From NCBI GenBank assembly GCA_028023455.1, contig JAQFVV010012405.1, forward strand, positions 10,658,423 through 10,722,422: DNA of 64,000 nucleotides, written 5' to 3'. This DNA is from Epiperipatus broadwayi (taxonomy: Eukaryota; Onychophora; Udeonychophora; Euonychophora; Peripatidae). The notes beneath the pieces are model-generated. The model saw nothing but the letters and a program-made list of their open reading frames with translations, was not told the DNA's origin and searched no databases. Shown in pieces: positions 23,486 to 36,068 of this stretch. Position 1 is the stretch's first letter. Each line of letters starts with the position of its first letter. Made by a program: the position numbers and the translations under genes.

Positions 23486-24540
23486 CTCCAAAAAGGCAAG
23501 GATGAATGGAAGGTGATGACACCTCCAAAAATGAGACGGTCCCTCATCAGTTACATGCATCAGTTGTATGGCCATAATGGAACACCAAAAACTGAGTATT
23601 GCTTAAGACATTGGTTTCACTGGCCAGGGATGCACCAGGATATTATCACTGTACTAAATCAATGTAAAATATGTCAGCGTACGAAACCACAGAATCAAAC
23701 ATACGTCAGCCTGATGAAATCAATCGTACCTTATGACTCAAATAAAATTATGGTTATAGATTTTTATGGCCCCTTGCCACTGTTCAACAAAAAGAAATAC
23801 CTACTTGTTACATATGATTTGTTTTCAAAATGGGTGGCCACTTACCCTTTGTCACGCACCAACACTCGCAAAGTTACTAAGGTATTAGACGCTTTACATT
23901 TTCCAAAAGTGGGTAAGCCAAAGGCAATACTCTCAGATCATGGAACCCCTTTTGTGTCTGAGAAATGAAACCGATGTGTCTCCAAACAAGGTATCAAGAA
24001 CCTGTTAACATCAATCCGAAATCCCCAGAGTATCCCCTGTGAATGAGTCATGCAGGAATTGGGTAGACTCTTCCGTACCTATTTGCAAACAAACCATAGG
24101 GGGTGGGTTAAACAATTACCTCAGACACTAAATTATATTAATTGGTCTCTAAATGAATCCAGCAGGTTTACTCCCTGCGATTACACTTTGGAAAACTCCA
24201 AAACTGTTTAAAACTAATCTTCCAGGGCACCAAGAGGTAGCCATCGACAGGGATCTCGATAAAAAACAAGCTAAGGCCCAATTGCAATGAATGAGCACTA
24301 GGTGTAAAAAACAGAAGGGAAACCCTAAGTACAGATTCCAAATAGGGGATAAAGTCATGGTTAGGATGCCCCATGTTAGTGATCCAGGGAAGTTCAAATT
24401 TAAAAAAATTTGTAATCTCTATGAAGGCCCTTTTGAAATTGTAGCTTGCTGCAGGGATAATGCTTTCTGGGTGAGAACAGAACAAAAGATTAAGGGCACA
24501 TATACTGCTCGGAAGATAGCGATTAATTCAAAAGTGGCAT
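23486..24540 (+). pseudogene. Gypsy integrase, broken
   Basis: 23513-23968 encodes the HHCC zinc-binding domain (MHQLYGHNG, WPGMHQDI, CKICQR) and the start of the DD35E core (VIDFYGP with the first Asp, ILSDHGTPF with the second Asp). A stop at 23966-23968 and further stops around 24041-24290 interrupt the core; the region of the catalytic Glu reads next to a stop (VMQELGRLFR follows). 24291-24542 encodes the C-terminal domain (FQIGDKVMVRMP, YEGPFEIV). Non-functional. Confidence 0.85.
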
Positions 24541-24675
24541 AACTTTCATGTTAAACTTATAATATATAAATGTTTAATTTAAAATGTAAATAATTAGATA
24601 AGAGAATAAATAATTAAATAAGACCATTAGAAAGAATGATTTCCTTTTTAACGGTCTCATCAGGAATGGGGGTAT
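24541..24675 (+). other. Gypsy 3' untranslated gap and polypurine tract
   Basis: A short non-coding stretch ends in AGGAATGGGGGTAT, directly before the 3' LTR. The purine run at about 24662-24672 is in the right place for a plus-strand primer. Confidence 0.7.
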
Positions 24676-27077
24676 TGTGCCAGACCGTGTATAATGGCCA
24701 TGCACAAAATGGCTGTTGCTGAAAATTCAGCATAGCTAAAATGCATCATATTAAAATTGTAATTTTTTAACAGATCTATTAAATCACAATTTAGATGTGT
24801 ATTTGGAGGTACTTATATATAGTACATAAATAAATGGGTTTGGTCTATATTATATTCCTATTATACCCACAGTACAAGTGTATGCAGTATATGTGTTAAT
24901 AATTTTATTTGCACAGCAAATTTATATCATAAAGGGAAAACTAAGCTTGTAACATTTGTTTATGTGTGGAACAGTTTTTTTGTATTTAAGTTTATTACCA
25001 CTTGTAAATGTTCCGATACACATAAATAGAAATGTATTTTTTCTTTTTCCTAAAAATTGTTTAAATAGAATTTGAATTTTGTACTTATTAGAATTTAAAT
25101 TTTATATTTATTAGAATAAAATGGCTGATAATTAATATTAATTTATCAAAAAAATAGAAAAAACCTTTTGTCAATTGTAATCTACTTTTAGCCAAAGAAA
25201 AATGTTTTGTATAAAAAAATTTGTTCTGGTTGATCGTGGATAAAGATAAAATCAAAAAGTTGCATTTAACTAAAAGAATGTAAGCACAATGGGTGGTGTA
25301 ATTAATAAATATGGAAGCTATACAAATTCCAATATTAGAGAAATCGTACTTTAATATATAAAAAGTGAAAGAATGTAGGTAAAGTAATATAAAGGTATAG
25401 TCTTATTATTGGCTGATGAAATAGTTTGTAGGGGAGTATTACAATTGTATTAATTGGGCCATATATGTGCTACTTACTTGGGGCATTGAGTTCAGTTGTT
25501 CCTAGCTAGCCAAAGCAGTCAGATGGCAGATGTTTAAAAAAAAAAAAAACTTTGTTTCCAGCTTGTTCCAGAAATAGGATGATCTATGATGGCTAAAATA
25601 AGAGTTGGCTCCAGCATGTCTAAGCAATGGAATGGTATATGCTTGCAGAAGATAACAAAGCAGAAAGAAAGGAGAAACAATATTTGTTTGCCAAAATTTA
25701 TAGTTGTATCTGGCTGGTCTAAAAAATAGAAAGAAACGAAATTTGAAATTAGCTTTTCGAACATAGGAGGATCATTAAGGGATTTTAGAAAAGTTATCAA
25801 CAATATGAATCCCATATTCATTTAATAAAAAAAAAAGGAAGAATCAGATTTGGAGAATTTAAATTCATATTTGACCTACTTGTCGAGCCTAAGCTTGAGT
25901 TACCAGCAAGTATTAGTATAGCCTAGGTGTATAATAAGTCTGAATATGCCATAGGAGAAACAGCAGACCCTGATGGAAAAAAGACTCATACATGTATTTG
26001 TGAAAGGAAGCCTGATCTGCCCTGTTAAGTAGCCATGTGGTCCATGAAAGTTGAACTTAATAAAAGAACAAGTTCAGATGAGTGAATATAGTTTTTTTTA
26101 TTTCATTTATCTTCTCTATTTTTGTATAATATTAAAAATTTTTCTTAGATATATACATATTTTTTTATTTACTCGTATATTATCAATATTGACCTCTGTA
26201 TTTAAATTTTTTTGTGAGTGTGATATTTGCTGCATACATTTGATTTTTGAATTATTATTTTAGAGTGGGGGGAAGGGATATAGGTCACACCCATTGTGCA
26301 ATCCTTTAAATATTTTTTGTTATATATACACATTTGTTTCTGTAAATAAATTTTTAATTTACTCCAGTGATATCTCATTTTCATTAATATATTTTCGTTA
26401 TTTGAGATATGAACTGGATTAAATTATTTTTGTTTTTATATGTAATTGGTGGAGGGAAATATATAATAATCTGGGAATAATAAATATTACATTTCATAGT
26501 TAAATTATTTACAGTTGCCTTTACTTGGTTTTGAAGTTTATTGATTCGTTAGCAGATAGGATTGTAAGTAATTTAATCAAAATGCTAACCCACTTAGTAA
26601 CCTGAGATTTAAAGAACACATAATGAGCTAGATAGAAGAAACTTACCGGTGAGTTGGATTGTTTCCTTTATTCCAGTCTGAACTGCTTGAATTATTAATA
26701 TTCGATAATGACCAGTCATTGCATACTCTCTCGGGAGAGAAAAGGAAAATAAACAATATTGTCTTGAATGGGGGTGGCGCTAGAGGCTGAAGTAAAACAT
26801 TTCGGTGCTCTTAAAGATGTGTAAAGACTCCAAATGGTCAACGTATAGTTAATCAGACAATTGTGAAATAATTTAACAGGGAAGGCTTCGATTGACCTAA
26901 TTTTAGGTCCAATCTACTTCCTCTAATAATTCTTTAGAGATATTTATTTATATTTAATCAACAATATTTTCAGAGAATTGTTATCTATTTTCCATTTCAC
27001 ACATACGTCACTTCATGCTCGGTGCATATATGGTTCTAGTTGTCTAAGACCATTTATGGGGATTTCGAACTGGTACA
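24676..27077 (+). repeat. Gypsy 3' LTR, 2402 bp
   Basis: Begins TGTGCCAGACCG and ends CTGGTACA. Colinear with the two 5' LTR parts with a few per cent mismatches and small indels. Unusually long for a Gypsy LTR. A 95-codon antisense open frame (25534-25821) has a 98-codon counterpart in the 5' LTR (14577-14873). It has no recognised similarity. Confidence 0.92.
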
Positions 27078-27089
27078 ATATAATATATA

Positions 27090-28305
27090 TATAAATGGAA
27101 GAACGACCTTATGGAGATTGGTAGTATATTAGACAGAGTGGCAAGATTAGGTATTCAACTTAATAGCATATATCAAATGAGAAAATTCAGATCCATGCTC
27201 CAATAAGTTCTCATTGTAATGAAGAAAGAGATAATTTTATGTGGATGTACAAAAGGTTTTTAATCACACCAAACAACATTTTAAATTTTTCACAGGAGAT
27301 TTCATGCTAGAATAGGTAAACAATTGAAAGATGAAAGTGTTGTAAGTAAATTTGGTTATAGTTATAAAAATGAATGAAAAAATAGACTTGTGAAGTTTGC
27401 AAAATAAGAAGTAAAAATTATGAATTCTTTTTTTGAAAAAAGTGTTAAATGCAAATGGACAGGAAAAGCATCCAAATGAAGATACAGCAGAATTGAATTA
27501 TATTTTCATTAATAGAAAATATGTATTTCAAGTTTGTAATGTTCTTAATGAATTCAACACAGAAATTACCAAGTGATTAGTGAGATGTAAGATACATGTT
27601 AGTGCAAAACTAGAAAAAGAAGTATTATTAAAAAAAAGCAATATTCACTATTGATATTCTTTTTCTTCAGAAACATTCTAACGAATTTAAATTAGTACTT
27701 GTAAATCGCTTTCAAATATTAACAGATTTTGAACATGGTTCAGATTTGAACAAATTGAATAGGAAGATAACTGATGCACTTTTAAAAACTACAACAAGGA
27801 TAGTTGGTACAAAAAAACCAATAATTGACCAATAAAAGTTCTTCTGAGACAAGAGAATTTATGAAGAAAAGAAGGAATATGAAAATATATAAAAATGTTA
27901 CATTAAGAAGGATTGAATATCTCGAATTTTGTAAAAGATTGCAAAAAAGGGTTGATAATGATATAAGAAAGTATAATTATGAGCTGGCAAGAAAAGATAT
28001 AGATAACAATAAACGTTTCAAAAATGTAAAATAGCATCTTGGTATTAATAGGAAATTTATTTCTAAAATAAGAAAAAAGAATGGGACTATTACTAAAAAG
28101 TGGAATGCCATCATGCAATATATACAAGTATTCTATCAAATATTCTTTAGCAATAATGGCCAAGAAAAAGTGCTTCCTGCAACTACTATATCTTCTGAAT
28201 TGCCCAGGAATTTAAATGAAGAAGTGAGACATGCAATTAATTTTTTGAAAATGGTAAAAGCTCCAGGTAATGAGATAATTATAATTGATGTGTTAAAAAA
28301 GTAGA
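27090..28305 (+). mobile_element. old RTE copy, 5' fragment
   Basis: Diverged and 5'-truncated copy of the RTE at 15396-18687, colinear with about 16066-17280 of it. Recognisable pieces: DRVARLGIQLNS, then FHARIGKQLKD (endonuclease), and the linker at 27825-28034 (SSETREFMKKRRNMKIYKN). Many frameshifts and stops. It starts immediately after the Gypsy 3' LTR, so the Gypsy element landed in or beside it. Confidence 0.85.
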
Positions 28306-29610
28306 TGAGAACCAAAAAAAAATTATACGCGTAAATGTGAACTTTTTTATAAATAAAAAAAAATCTGAATTTTGAATTTTTTCTTTCTCAGCGTAAATCG
28401 CACAAAGAAATAACAAGCCTGGGTTTCGTACAAAAATAGGTTTTTTGTAATCCATTAAGTATTTGAAATAATAAATGTGAACCTCTATTGTGTTGTATAT
28501 AACTTTTAAACAGCTGGAATTTCTCAAATATGTAAAAAAATGATCAATTTTTAAAAAAAAATAAAGGTGAGATTATATTGGTTTAAAACACTTGCATATT
28601 TTACATCTATTTAATTTTGAAAAGGTAGTGTGAATAACGATAATTTTAAGAAATAAACTTATAAATTTCCACTTTATTCACACTTAGAATAATTTGTAAA
28701 AAAAATACATAACAGATTCACGCACACAGACATAAATAATATTTTTCTTATTCTTATTTACATGGCTAGATAAATTTACTTCAAAGCAATTTAAAGTTTT
28801 GTTTTGTTTTGCTTATTTTTCACATTAAGTGTTATATTTGAAGCAATTTTTTTTCTCATTCTGTTAAACATTTAAAGTTGTTATTATTTCTGTAAATTAA
28901 TTATTTAAAAAGATTATTATTTTACTTCCACATCTAATGAGATTGTGTTAGTTAACACTTTGAATCATGTATATATATATATATATATCTTCGGCTTTGA
29001 GACAATTTTCAGTCTGCTTCATTATATATTAATAATGCTCATCAAACGTTTGCTTCTTTTTCGAATTTTTATTATTGATTACAGTAACTGCTTTAAACTT
29101 GTCTCTCTTCGGTTTTTCATTTACAAACTTTTAGTATTTTACAGTCGAACCGCGACACTCCATTTAATTTTTATATGCCTTGTTAGTTTCATATACTATT
29201 TTCTTATCCCTGCATTTACAATTGCTTAAAAAACTTCATCATTTAGTATATATCTATTTGTATAAAATATAATTTATTATAGTACTTGGTTTTACTGTCT
29301 ATAAATATATATAAGATAAATTTCTCTGTGGTAAAATAGGTGAAGTAAGGAGTATACAGTGATGAAGCAATAACATTTGATCACCATTAATGTTAGCTAA
29401 TCTATTGTTTTTTAATCCTAAGTAAAATTTTCTGCAATGTCTCAATATTTAAATCTATATCCAGGTAAGATTCCGAAAAACTATAACTCAGCATCGTACA
29501 TTAAAGACATTTTATTTCCTATGGATAAAACTCTTCAAAATGCCTTCTTCATATAAAATATTTTATCTATTATTATATTGATTCAAAAAATGTTGAATTT
29601 GTAATAAAGA
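28306..29610. other. AT-rich DNA interrupting the old RTE copy
   Basis: RTE homology stops at about 28305 and resumes at 31444 about 100 bp further along the element, so 28306-31443 looks like later inserted sequence. This part holds no recognisable gene; a (TA)n run lies at about 28967-28988. Confidence 0.6.
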
Positions 29611-30090
29611 AAATTTATTTAAAGCTGAACGATTTCAATACTGAGTAGTACCATAATCATAACATTATGTGATTAAATGAAGTTGAGATCTAGATTTAAA
29701 GTTACTTTTGAATATTAAATAATAGATTATCATAAATTGACTTTTTTGGAGTACATTTTCATAATAATGATGAAAGTGGTTCTTATAAGTACATTTTTTT
29801 TTAGAAAGAGAGATGCTAGAGTCCTTTTTACTGACGATGTGATGATCTTTACCTATTGACCACATCACCTTCACCTTTCTCCCTCTGCCTTTCTCTTGGA
29901 ACAAATGATGCCTCTTTCTAAAAAATGATACTTGTAATGACCACATTCTCATTAGTAGGTAAATATACTCTGAAAAATTCAATTTTTTGATAATATATTA
30001 TTTAATATTCAAAAGTAACTTTAAATTTAGATTTCAACTTCCTTTAGTCACATAATGCCATGATTATGTCAGCCTTAAATATTTTTTTTA
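29611..30090. repeat. long imperfect palindrome (foldback / MITE-like)
   Basis: The arm 29611-29824 is the reverse complement of 29898-30090. Clearest block: AAATTTAAAGTTACTTTTG (right arm reversed) against GATTTAAAGTTACTTTTG near 29696. It extends inward through GTACATTTTTT/AGAAAGAG to a loop of about 70 nt. Arms are strongly similar near the outside and about 75-80% by eye inside. No coding. It fits a foldback or snap-back MITE. Confidence 0.8.
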
Positions 30091-30346
30091 ATACAAATTT
30101 AAATCTGTTCTGTTGTTAAATGTTTTAACATTTTTTGATTCCTTACAATTATTGCTGAAAAAGAAAATATTTTTTTAGAACTACCCATTATTATATTGAT
30201 GAAAAAACAACAAGTAATCACTGTGAGATACATTTGGATTGTGATTGTTAAATCCTGAGGGAAAAAAACAATTCTATACTAAAAGCAGCAAACACATTTA
30301 TGTTCATTGCTACTAATATAATTTATTGAATGTTAAAATTTAAATC

Positions 30347-30698
<352 letters not shown>

Positions 30699-30705
30699 AT
30701 GAATG

Positions 30706-30900
30706 ATAGTGTATGGACAGTTGAATTTTAAACAGGATTCCAAGAGATTGTAATAGACCTAAAAAGAGACCACATGCAAGATGGATGGATGATATAAGGA
30801 AGAATGCTGGAGTGATGTGAAGAAAAAAGACTAGAGATCACAGAAGATGGAGTGAACTTGAAGAGATGTTCATTCTGCAGTGGATTGATAATGATTAAAA
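30706..30900 (+). mobile_element. RTE 3' tail fragment
   Basis: Matches 18486-18680 of the RTE: GGACAGTTGAATTTTAAAC, CCAAGAGATTGTAATAGACC, ATGGATGGATGATATAAGG, then TGCAGTGGATTGATAATGA. It is separate from the old copy, whose own tail lies at 32521-32690. Confidence 0.85.
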
Positions 30901-31325
30901 ATAATGATGAGGTGTTACATATAATATTTAGAATGATACACCTTCAAGCATTGATTATATTAATTCAAGATTCCCTATTTTTCCATTTTAACAGCAGAAA
31001 TTAAGCATTAATAATTATTAGGTGAATACCAAACAACTAAAATGCTAAGATTAAAATGTTCAAACCTGTGTTGATATATATGCAATACTCAAATATTTTA
31101 TGCTAATATTTCACACAATTAGTTATAACAACCAACAATTCTCAAATAAAATATATTTATATTTATTTATTTGTTTGCTTAGTACTTTAGAAGGCTGAAG
31201 CTTTCATTTTCAAAGCTATGAACAATTGTGGTGCAGAATATTCAACATGAGAAATGCAAAATTATGCAAATCAAGTTTGCCGTTTTTTTGGAAATGGCAT
31301 AGAACGTGTCTCTTTTATTCATGGA
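30901..31325. other. AT-rich non-coding DNA
   Basis: Nothing recognisable. Confidence 0.55.
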
Positions 31326-31440
31326 AAGCCTCCTTCATCTTCCTCTGTTGCTCTCTGCACACCACCCTAGGATTATCTGGAATGTAAGGGTGGTGTGCAG
31401 AGAGTGACATGAGTTAAGGAGGAAGATTAAGGAGACTTAA
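31326..31440. repeat. strong hairpin, 18-bp perfect stem with longer imperfect arms
   Basis: CTCTCTGCACACCACCCT (31351-31368) is exactly reverse-complemented at 31387-31404 with an 18-nt loop. Outer arms (AAGCCTCCTTCATCTTCCTC against the reversed AAGTCTCCTTAATCTTCCTC) extend the pairing to about 31326 and 31440. It is GC-richer than its surroundings and sits at the junction where the old RTE resumes. Transposon terminus, MITE or hairpin RNA are all possible. Confidence 0.85.
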
Positions 31441-31443
31441 TTT

Positions 31444-32717
31444 AAATATAAAAAAGGTGATAAAGAAAATATTAAAAATTCCTAATCTATCAGTCACATG
31501 TCAGTACTATACAACAATTTACCAAGATTATTCTAACTCATCTATATGGAATTTTGGATTTTGCAATCTAAAAAAAACAAGCTGCATTTAAAAGTAGTTT
31601 TAGCTGTAGTTCACACCCAAGTATTAAAAAAAGTATATAAAGGACCAATAAATATAAGTTATTATGATTTGGAATTGTAAATTATGAAAAGATAGTTGAT
31701 TATATAAGAATTTGTACAATGATTAAAGTATTGGATCATCAATATATAGATTCAGAATACTATCATATTCTGATTTTTTTTTATCAAAGTGCAACATCAA
31801 TGATTCGGATTCATATGATAACAAGAAGATTAAAAAAGTGAGAAGGATGTGTGACAGGGTTAATTCATATCTCCTATACTTTTTGCAGCAGTTATATTAG
31901 AAGATTTTATGGATTAAAAGAGGAAGCTACGAGAGCAAAAACAAATTAGGATTATTTATGTGGTCTATATTTTGCAGATGTTTTGATTGCTTTTGCAAAT
32001 AATGTTGAGCTTCAGGAAATGTTGCAAAAGTTTTCAAATGAAAATAAAAACTAGAACTAAAGATGAATGCTAAAAAGACTAAAGTAATGTTTAATGAATT
32101 TTTTCACCCTTCAAAACAAAAATCATTACTGATGAATTAAAAGATGTTAATGAGTACAAATACTTTCTTGCATTATTAATACAGATGGAAACATAATGGA
32201 TAAAATTAATCATAGAATAAAACTTGGATGGAATGCTTTTGGTAGATAGAACATTAAAAGAAAATTTTCTTTGTGTTTGAAAAAGTTTTTCAATAAATGT
32301 GATTTATTACTATTTACTTGTGGATCTCAGTTTTGGACACTTAACAAAAGAGCGATAAAGAGATTTCAGATTATTAAATTTACATTAATGAGATGTAGAT
32401 TAGGAATAACAATAAGAGAATGATAATGATGTATGTGGGTCAAAGAATAGATATTACTGATATTATTGAAATATTTATCAAAATGAAATAAACATGGTTT
32501 GAACATATTTATAAAAGATAATAAATGATAGTTGAAATTTTAAACTATATTTCAATATATTGTAAAAAAAAACACCTATATGTTAGATAAAGAAATGAAG
32601 TAAAAAGTTTAACAGTGTGATGTGTAGAAGAGAGACTAGAGATCATTGAAACTGGATTAAATTATCATGCAATGGATCTATAGTTGTTGGAAATATGGAT
32701 CTATAGTTGTTGGAAAT
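31444..32717 (+). mobile_element. old RTE copy, 3' fragment
   Basis: Colinear with about 17384-18670 of the RTE (AAAAAGGTGATAAAGAA, then YEK, ELQEMLQKFSNE, GYKYF-like blocks) but heavily mutated. Bases 32672-32694 and 32695-32717 are an exact 23-bp tandem duplication at its end. Together with 27090-28305 it makes one ancient RTE copy split by later DNA. Confidence 0.8.
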
Positions 32718-33826
32718 TGTGGTGATAACAAAAAATCTGTAAAATAATTGATGTCTACTACAATTTGTGTTTTGTGTGGATATATATATATAGGGTTAAA
32801 TAAAATATAATTATTTACTTCAGATTTTTTTTAAAAATATGTTATTACAAATTTGAGAAATACAGTTATATGCAAATATCTAGCTTTTTTTTTTTGATTG
32901 TTTCAAATGTACATTTTTTTTTTTTTGCTCATATCTTACTTTAATGAGGGTAATGAAAATAATTTTCTGTATATGTCTCTAGGCAATTCTTTGTTATTTG
33001 ATACAATACTTAACTACTTTAAATACCGAGAAAACTCTAATGAATGTACAGGTGGACAAAAATAATAGAAAAAACAATGTTAAAAGCACTCCAGAGAAAG
33101 AGATTGAAATGCTGATAAAGTCTTTTTTTTGGAGAAAGTAAAAAAAAGCAAAAAAATAATTAATTGAATTGGAACAGTTGAGCAGAAGAGATCAGGGGAC
33201 ATTTTAGAAAGAGTGTGATATTAATTCATATATATTTTTTGATATACTAATTCGAATGACTATACATTCATGGTTATAAAGGACATCAAGTTTTTGAATT
33301 AACTTGCAGAAGAAATGTATTTTGAATCAATTTATAAAATGTCAACATTTGTAATAATGGGGTAACAGCAGATATGTGAAGGGCATCACCATTCACTACA
33401 AGTACGGAGCTAATTCTACCTACCACCTGCCAGAACGAAAACCTTAAGTACCTCACCAAGATGCTACACTAAATAACATAGAGTTAAAGGAAAATAATCG
33501 AATCTAATATGACAAACAAGTTCCCATTAAAAGATTTACTAATTGGCGTTGTTATTATTTTGTTTTGCATCCAGTTGATACTACAAATGGACACTAATGC
33601 CGGACTTCACCAATAGCAGATATCTCTCTTAAATAAAATAAAACCTTGATTTCTTATGGATTGTGAACTTAGAACTACCTAAATGTACATAAGTGGTCCA
33701 CAAGGTAATGTGATTCTCTTTATATTAATATAAACTTAGAATTGAATATCATTACCCTCTAAGTTAAATTAGTAATTTGAGTTGTAGCATATAATTATAT
33801 ATTTTTGTTATCCCAATCAACATTTA
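32718..33826. other. AT-rich non-coding DNA
   Basis: No gene recognised; several T-runs and a short (TA)n at about 32780. Confidence 0.55.
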
Positions 33827-35040
33827 GGTAATCTTGACCATTAGCGGCCCCAACATTTCATCCTCTATTTTTAAAAAAACTGAACTAAATTTTTTCCATA
33901 CTAAGTGTTTCTAACTATATTAAGTGTATCTAACTAGAAATAAACTATATCTAAGTATAAAGGTTAATAAGAAAGAATTAAAAAAAAACTTACATTTTTA
34001 TGTGTAGTTTTGACTTGTAAAGTATATATAATGGTCACAACTGTATATATAACTATAAGTAAATAAATAAACTATATTAACTATAAATATGTAGCACATT
34101 CTTCCCAGCAAAAATGATACCAGTCTATTACCACTCATTCGCTAACCTCAGTCTCACGAGCAATAAAGTGAATTAGCAAATTATTCCCCCAGCAAAATGT
34201 TATATGAACAATGGTGTTCAAAGACAGATGGCTTCAGAAAAAAAATGAGCCACTTCTTATTGTTGTACATTGGTGACACATTTTGCATTGCCATCTAACA
34301 CCATCTAAGCTGTCTGAATATTTTACCAGTGAACACTAAAAATTGCATCACAGACATGGCATGCTATTCTTTAATAAATGCCTCCTGGCCAGCCACTTCA
34401 TGGTCAATCCTGCAGTTTGAAATTGTTCTAGCAGGCAATGAGTATTCCATCTCTCTGCTAGAACAGCAACAACATCTACAATTTCATTTGGTGAAACTAA
34501 CGAAGTGATAGAAACTCTATCTGCCACTTTTGACACAGCAAGAATTACACATGGCAAAAGTAGTTCATAATTTTGACAGCAGGGACTTCTTTGGTGACAC
34601 TTGTATAATTGCTGAGAGATTCTTGACTTCATTTAAGAAGAAGCTGCAGTACATCACATCACAACATAGCTCTAAATTGAGCATAAAAATGTAAGTTTTA
34701 TTACATTTTATTTATTAATCTTCATGTAAAAAATACATTTATAGTTAGATATGCTTTACAATTACATAGTAAGAATAACATAGTTCGAATCACAGATAGT
34801 GCACAGACATGACACCATTTTTGTGAATTTCCTCGTGTGTCTAGCTCAAAACTACGCATAAAAATGTAAGTTCTTTTTTATTATTATTAACCTTTATGTA
34901 AAAACTTTTATTCTTAGATATAGCTTATTTTTAGTTAGATACACTTAGTATAGTTAGATACACTTAGTACAAAAAAAAATTAGTTCAGTTTTTTAAAAAT
35001 AGAGGGCGAAATGTTGGGGCCGCTAACAGTCAAGATTACC
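33827..35040. mobile_element. non-autonomous DNA transposon with TIRs of about 190 bp and a 9-bp TSD (Mutator-like form)
   Basis: The termini are GGTAATCTTGAC and GTCAAGATTACC; inverted similarity continues for about 190 bp on each side (GCGGCCCCAACATTTC, TAAGTGTATCTAACTA, CTTACATTTTTATG). It is flanked by the identical 9-mer CAACATTTA at 33818-33826 and 35041-35049. Length 1214 bp with no transposase. Long TIRs plus a 9-bp duplication are typical of Mutator-like elements, but other superfamilies cannot be excluded. Internally, 34608-34660 resembles the 3' tail of the LINE family at 42745 and 60499, and 34670-34755 and 34845-34925 are related direct repeats. Confidence 0.85.
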
Positions 35041-35049
35041 CAACATTTA

Positions 35050-36068
35050 TGTGTTATTTAATAAAAAATTTTGTTTGTTGTTATTGCTTTGTTATATTTT
35101 GATATGAGAATTATTTATATATTTTTTTCTTATTAATAATATGTTTTAATAAATTAATAATAACGTTATATACTTACCTTATAACTGGAATTATCTATTG
35201 ATTTATCATTTGTGTTTTTCTATTGCTCTCCCTACTAAGATGTATCACAAAACTAGTTAAATACACCTGATATGAATAGTCATGTATGTATTAAATAGAT
35301 TTAAACTCAACCTTAAGTTTAAGAAATCAATTTGAGCAATTAACTAATGGAATAAAGGTTTAAAGACAGGGAATTCAATACAGCTAGAAGGAAAAAGAGG
35401 ATTCAAATATGCAGATTTCTCTGTATACCTCTGTTCATCTGATAGGTTTTACTCCCAACCCTGAGAATGAGCTTCCTAGGGTCAGGCACCTCATTAGCAA
35501 TAGTATAAGTAGGAGCATTAAGAATTATAGGGAAAGTATAATTCTCACTGCACTAGTGAGTTTGGTGCTTGAGGTCAGCTACCATATGATACTCATAAAT
35601 TTACTTTTTCCATAAAAGTTTATTTATATATCTTACTTAAGAGGTAATGGACACTGGGGAAATCTTTAACTGAAACTTTTAACTTAAATTCTTAGATAAG
35701 ATCTATGCAAATTCTAGAAATTGTGTTTATAAAATTCCAAAAGATAATTGATTTGTATTCGAATTTTAATGTGGTAGACAGTAGTCAAATACTGTCTGCA
35801 GGTGTTATGGTGACTAGACAGCCATAGTATTACATCTATTATCCCATGTGGTCCACTTATCCATTTTACCGATCTACTTTGCCAAGCATTATAATTGATA
35901 TATGGGGTTGAATGATAAAATATATCTATATAGTTTCCAAATGAGTTATTTCAAAATTATTTTGAAAAGAAAAGACAAATGATATGATTGATGTTATAAT
36001 GAGCATCACTTAGTCAATTTTCCAAAATTACATTAATAGTTGAAGACCTTAAATTAGATTTTCTTACC
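35050..36068. other. AT-rich non-coding DNA
   Basis: One 68-codon open frame (35409-35615) shows no recognisable family. Nothing else is supported. Confidence 0.5.

Larger units (their letters stand above)
13740..27077 (+). mobile_element. Ty3/Gypsy-type LTR retrotransposon, degenerate, with nested RTE
   Basis: Two long direct repeats starting TGTGCCAGACCG and ending CTGGTACA flank a gag-protease-RT-RNase H-integrase array in Ty3/Gypsy order. A primer-binding-site remnant follows the 5' LTR and a purine tract precedes the 3' LTR. The 5' LTR is split by an RTE insertion. Every coding domain is broken by stops or frameshifts, so the element is dead. No envelope-like gene is visible between integrase and the 3' LTR. 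Confidence 0.9.

Noticed and set aside
13740-27077. Possible envelope gene that would make the Gypsy element retrovirus-like
   Set aside because: Only 135 bp separate the integrase end from the 3' LTR, leaving no room for one.
28945-29229. 94-codon hydrophobic open frame
   Set aside because: Starts in a TA repeat and is composed of T-rich codons; no family similarity.
29665-29982. 105-codon open frame on the minus strand
   Set aside because: Lies entirely within the palindrome and its composition follows the inverted arms; no domain recognised.
35409-35615. 68-codon open frame
   Set aside because: No recognised family, no splice or promoter context, short length in AT-rich DNA.
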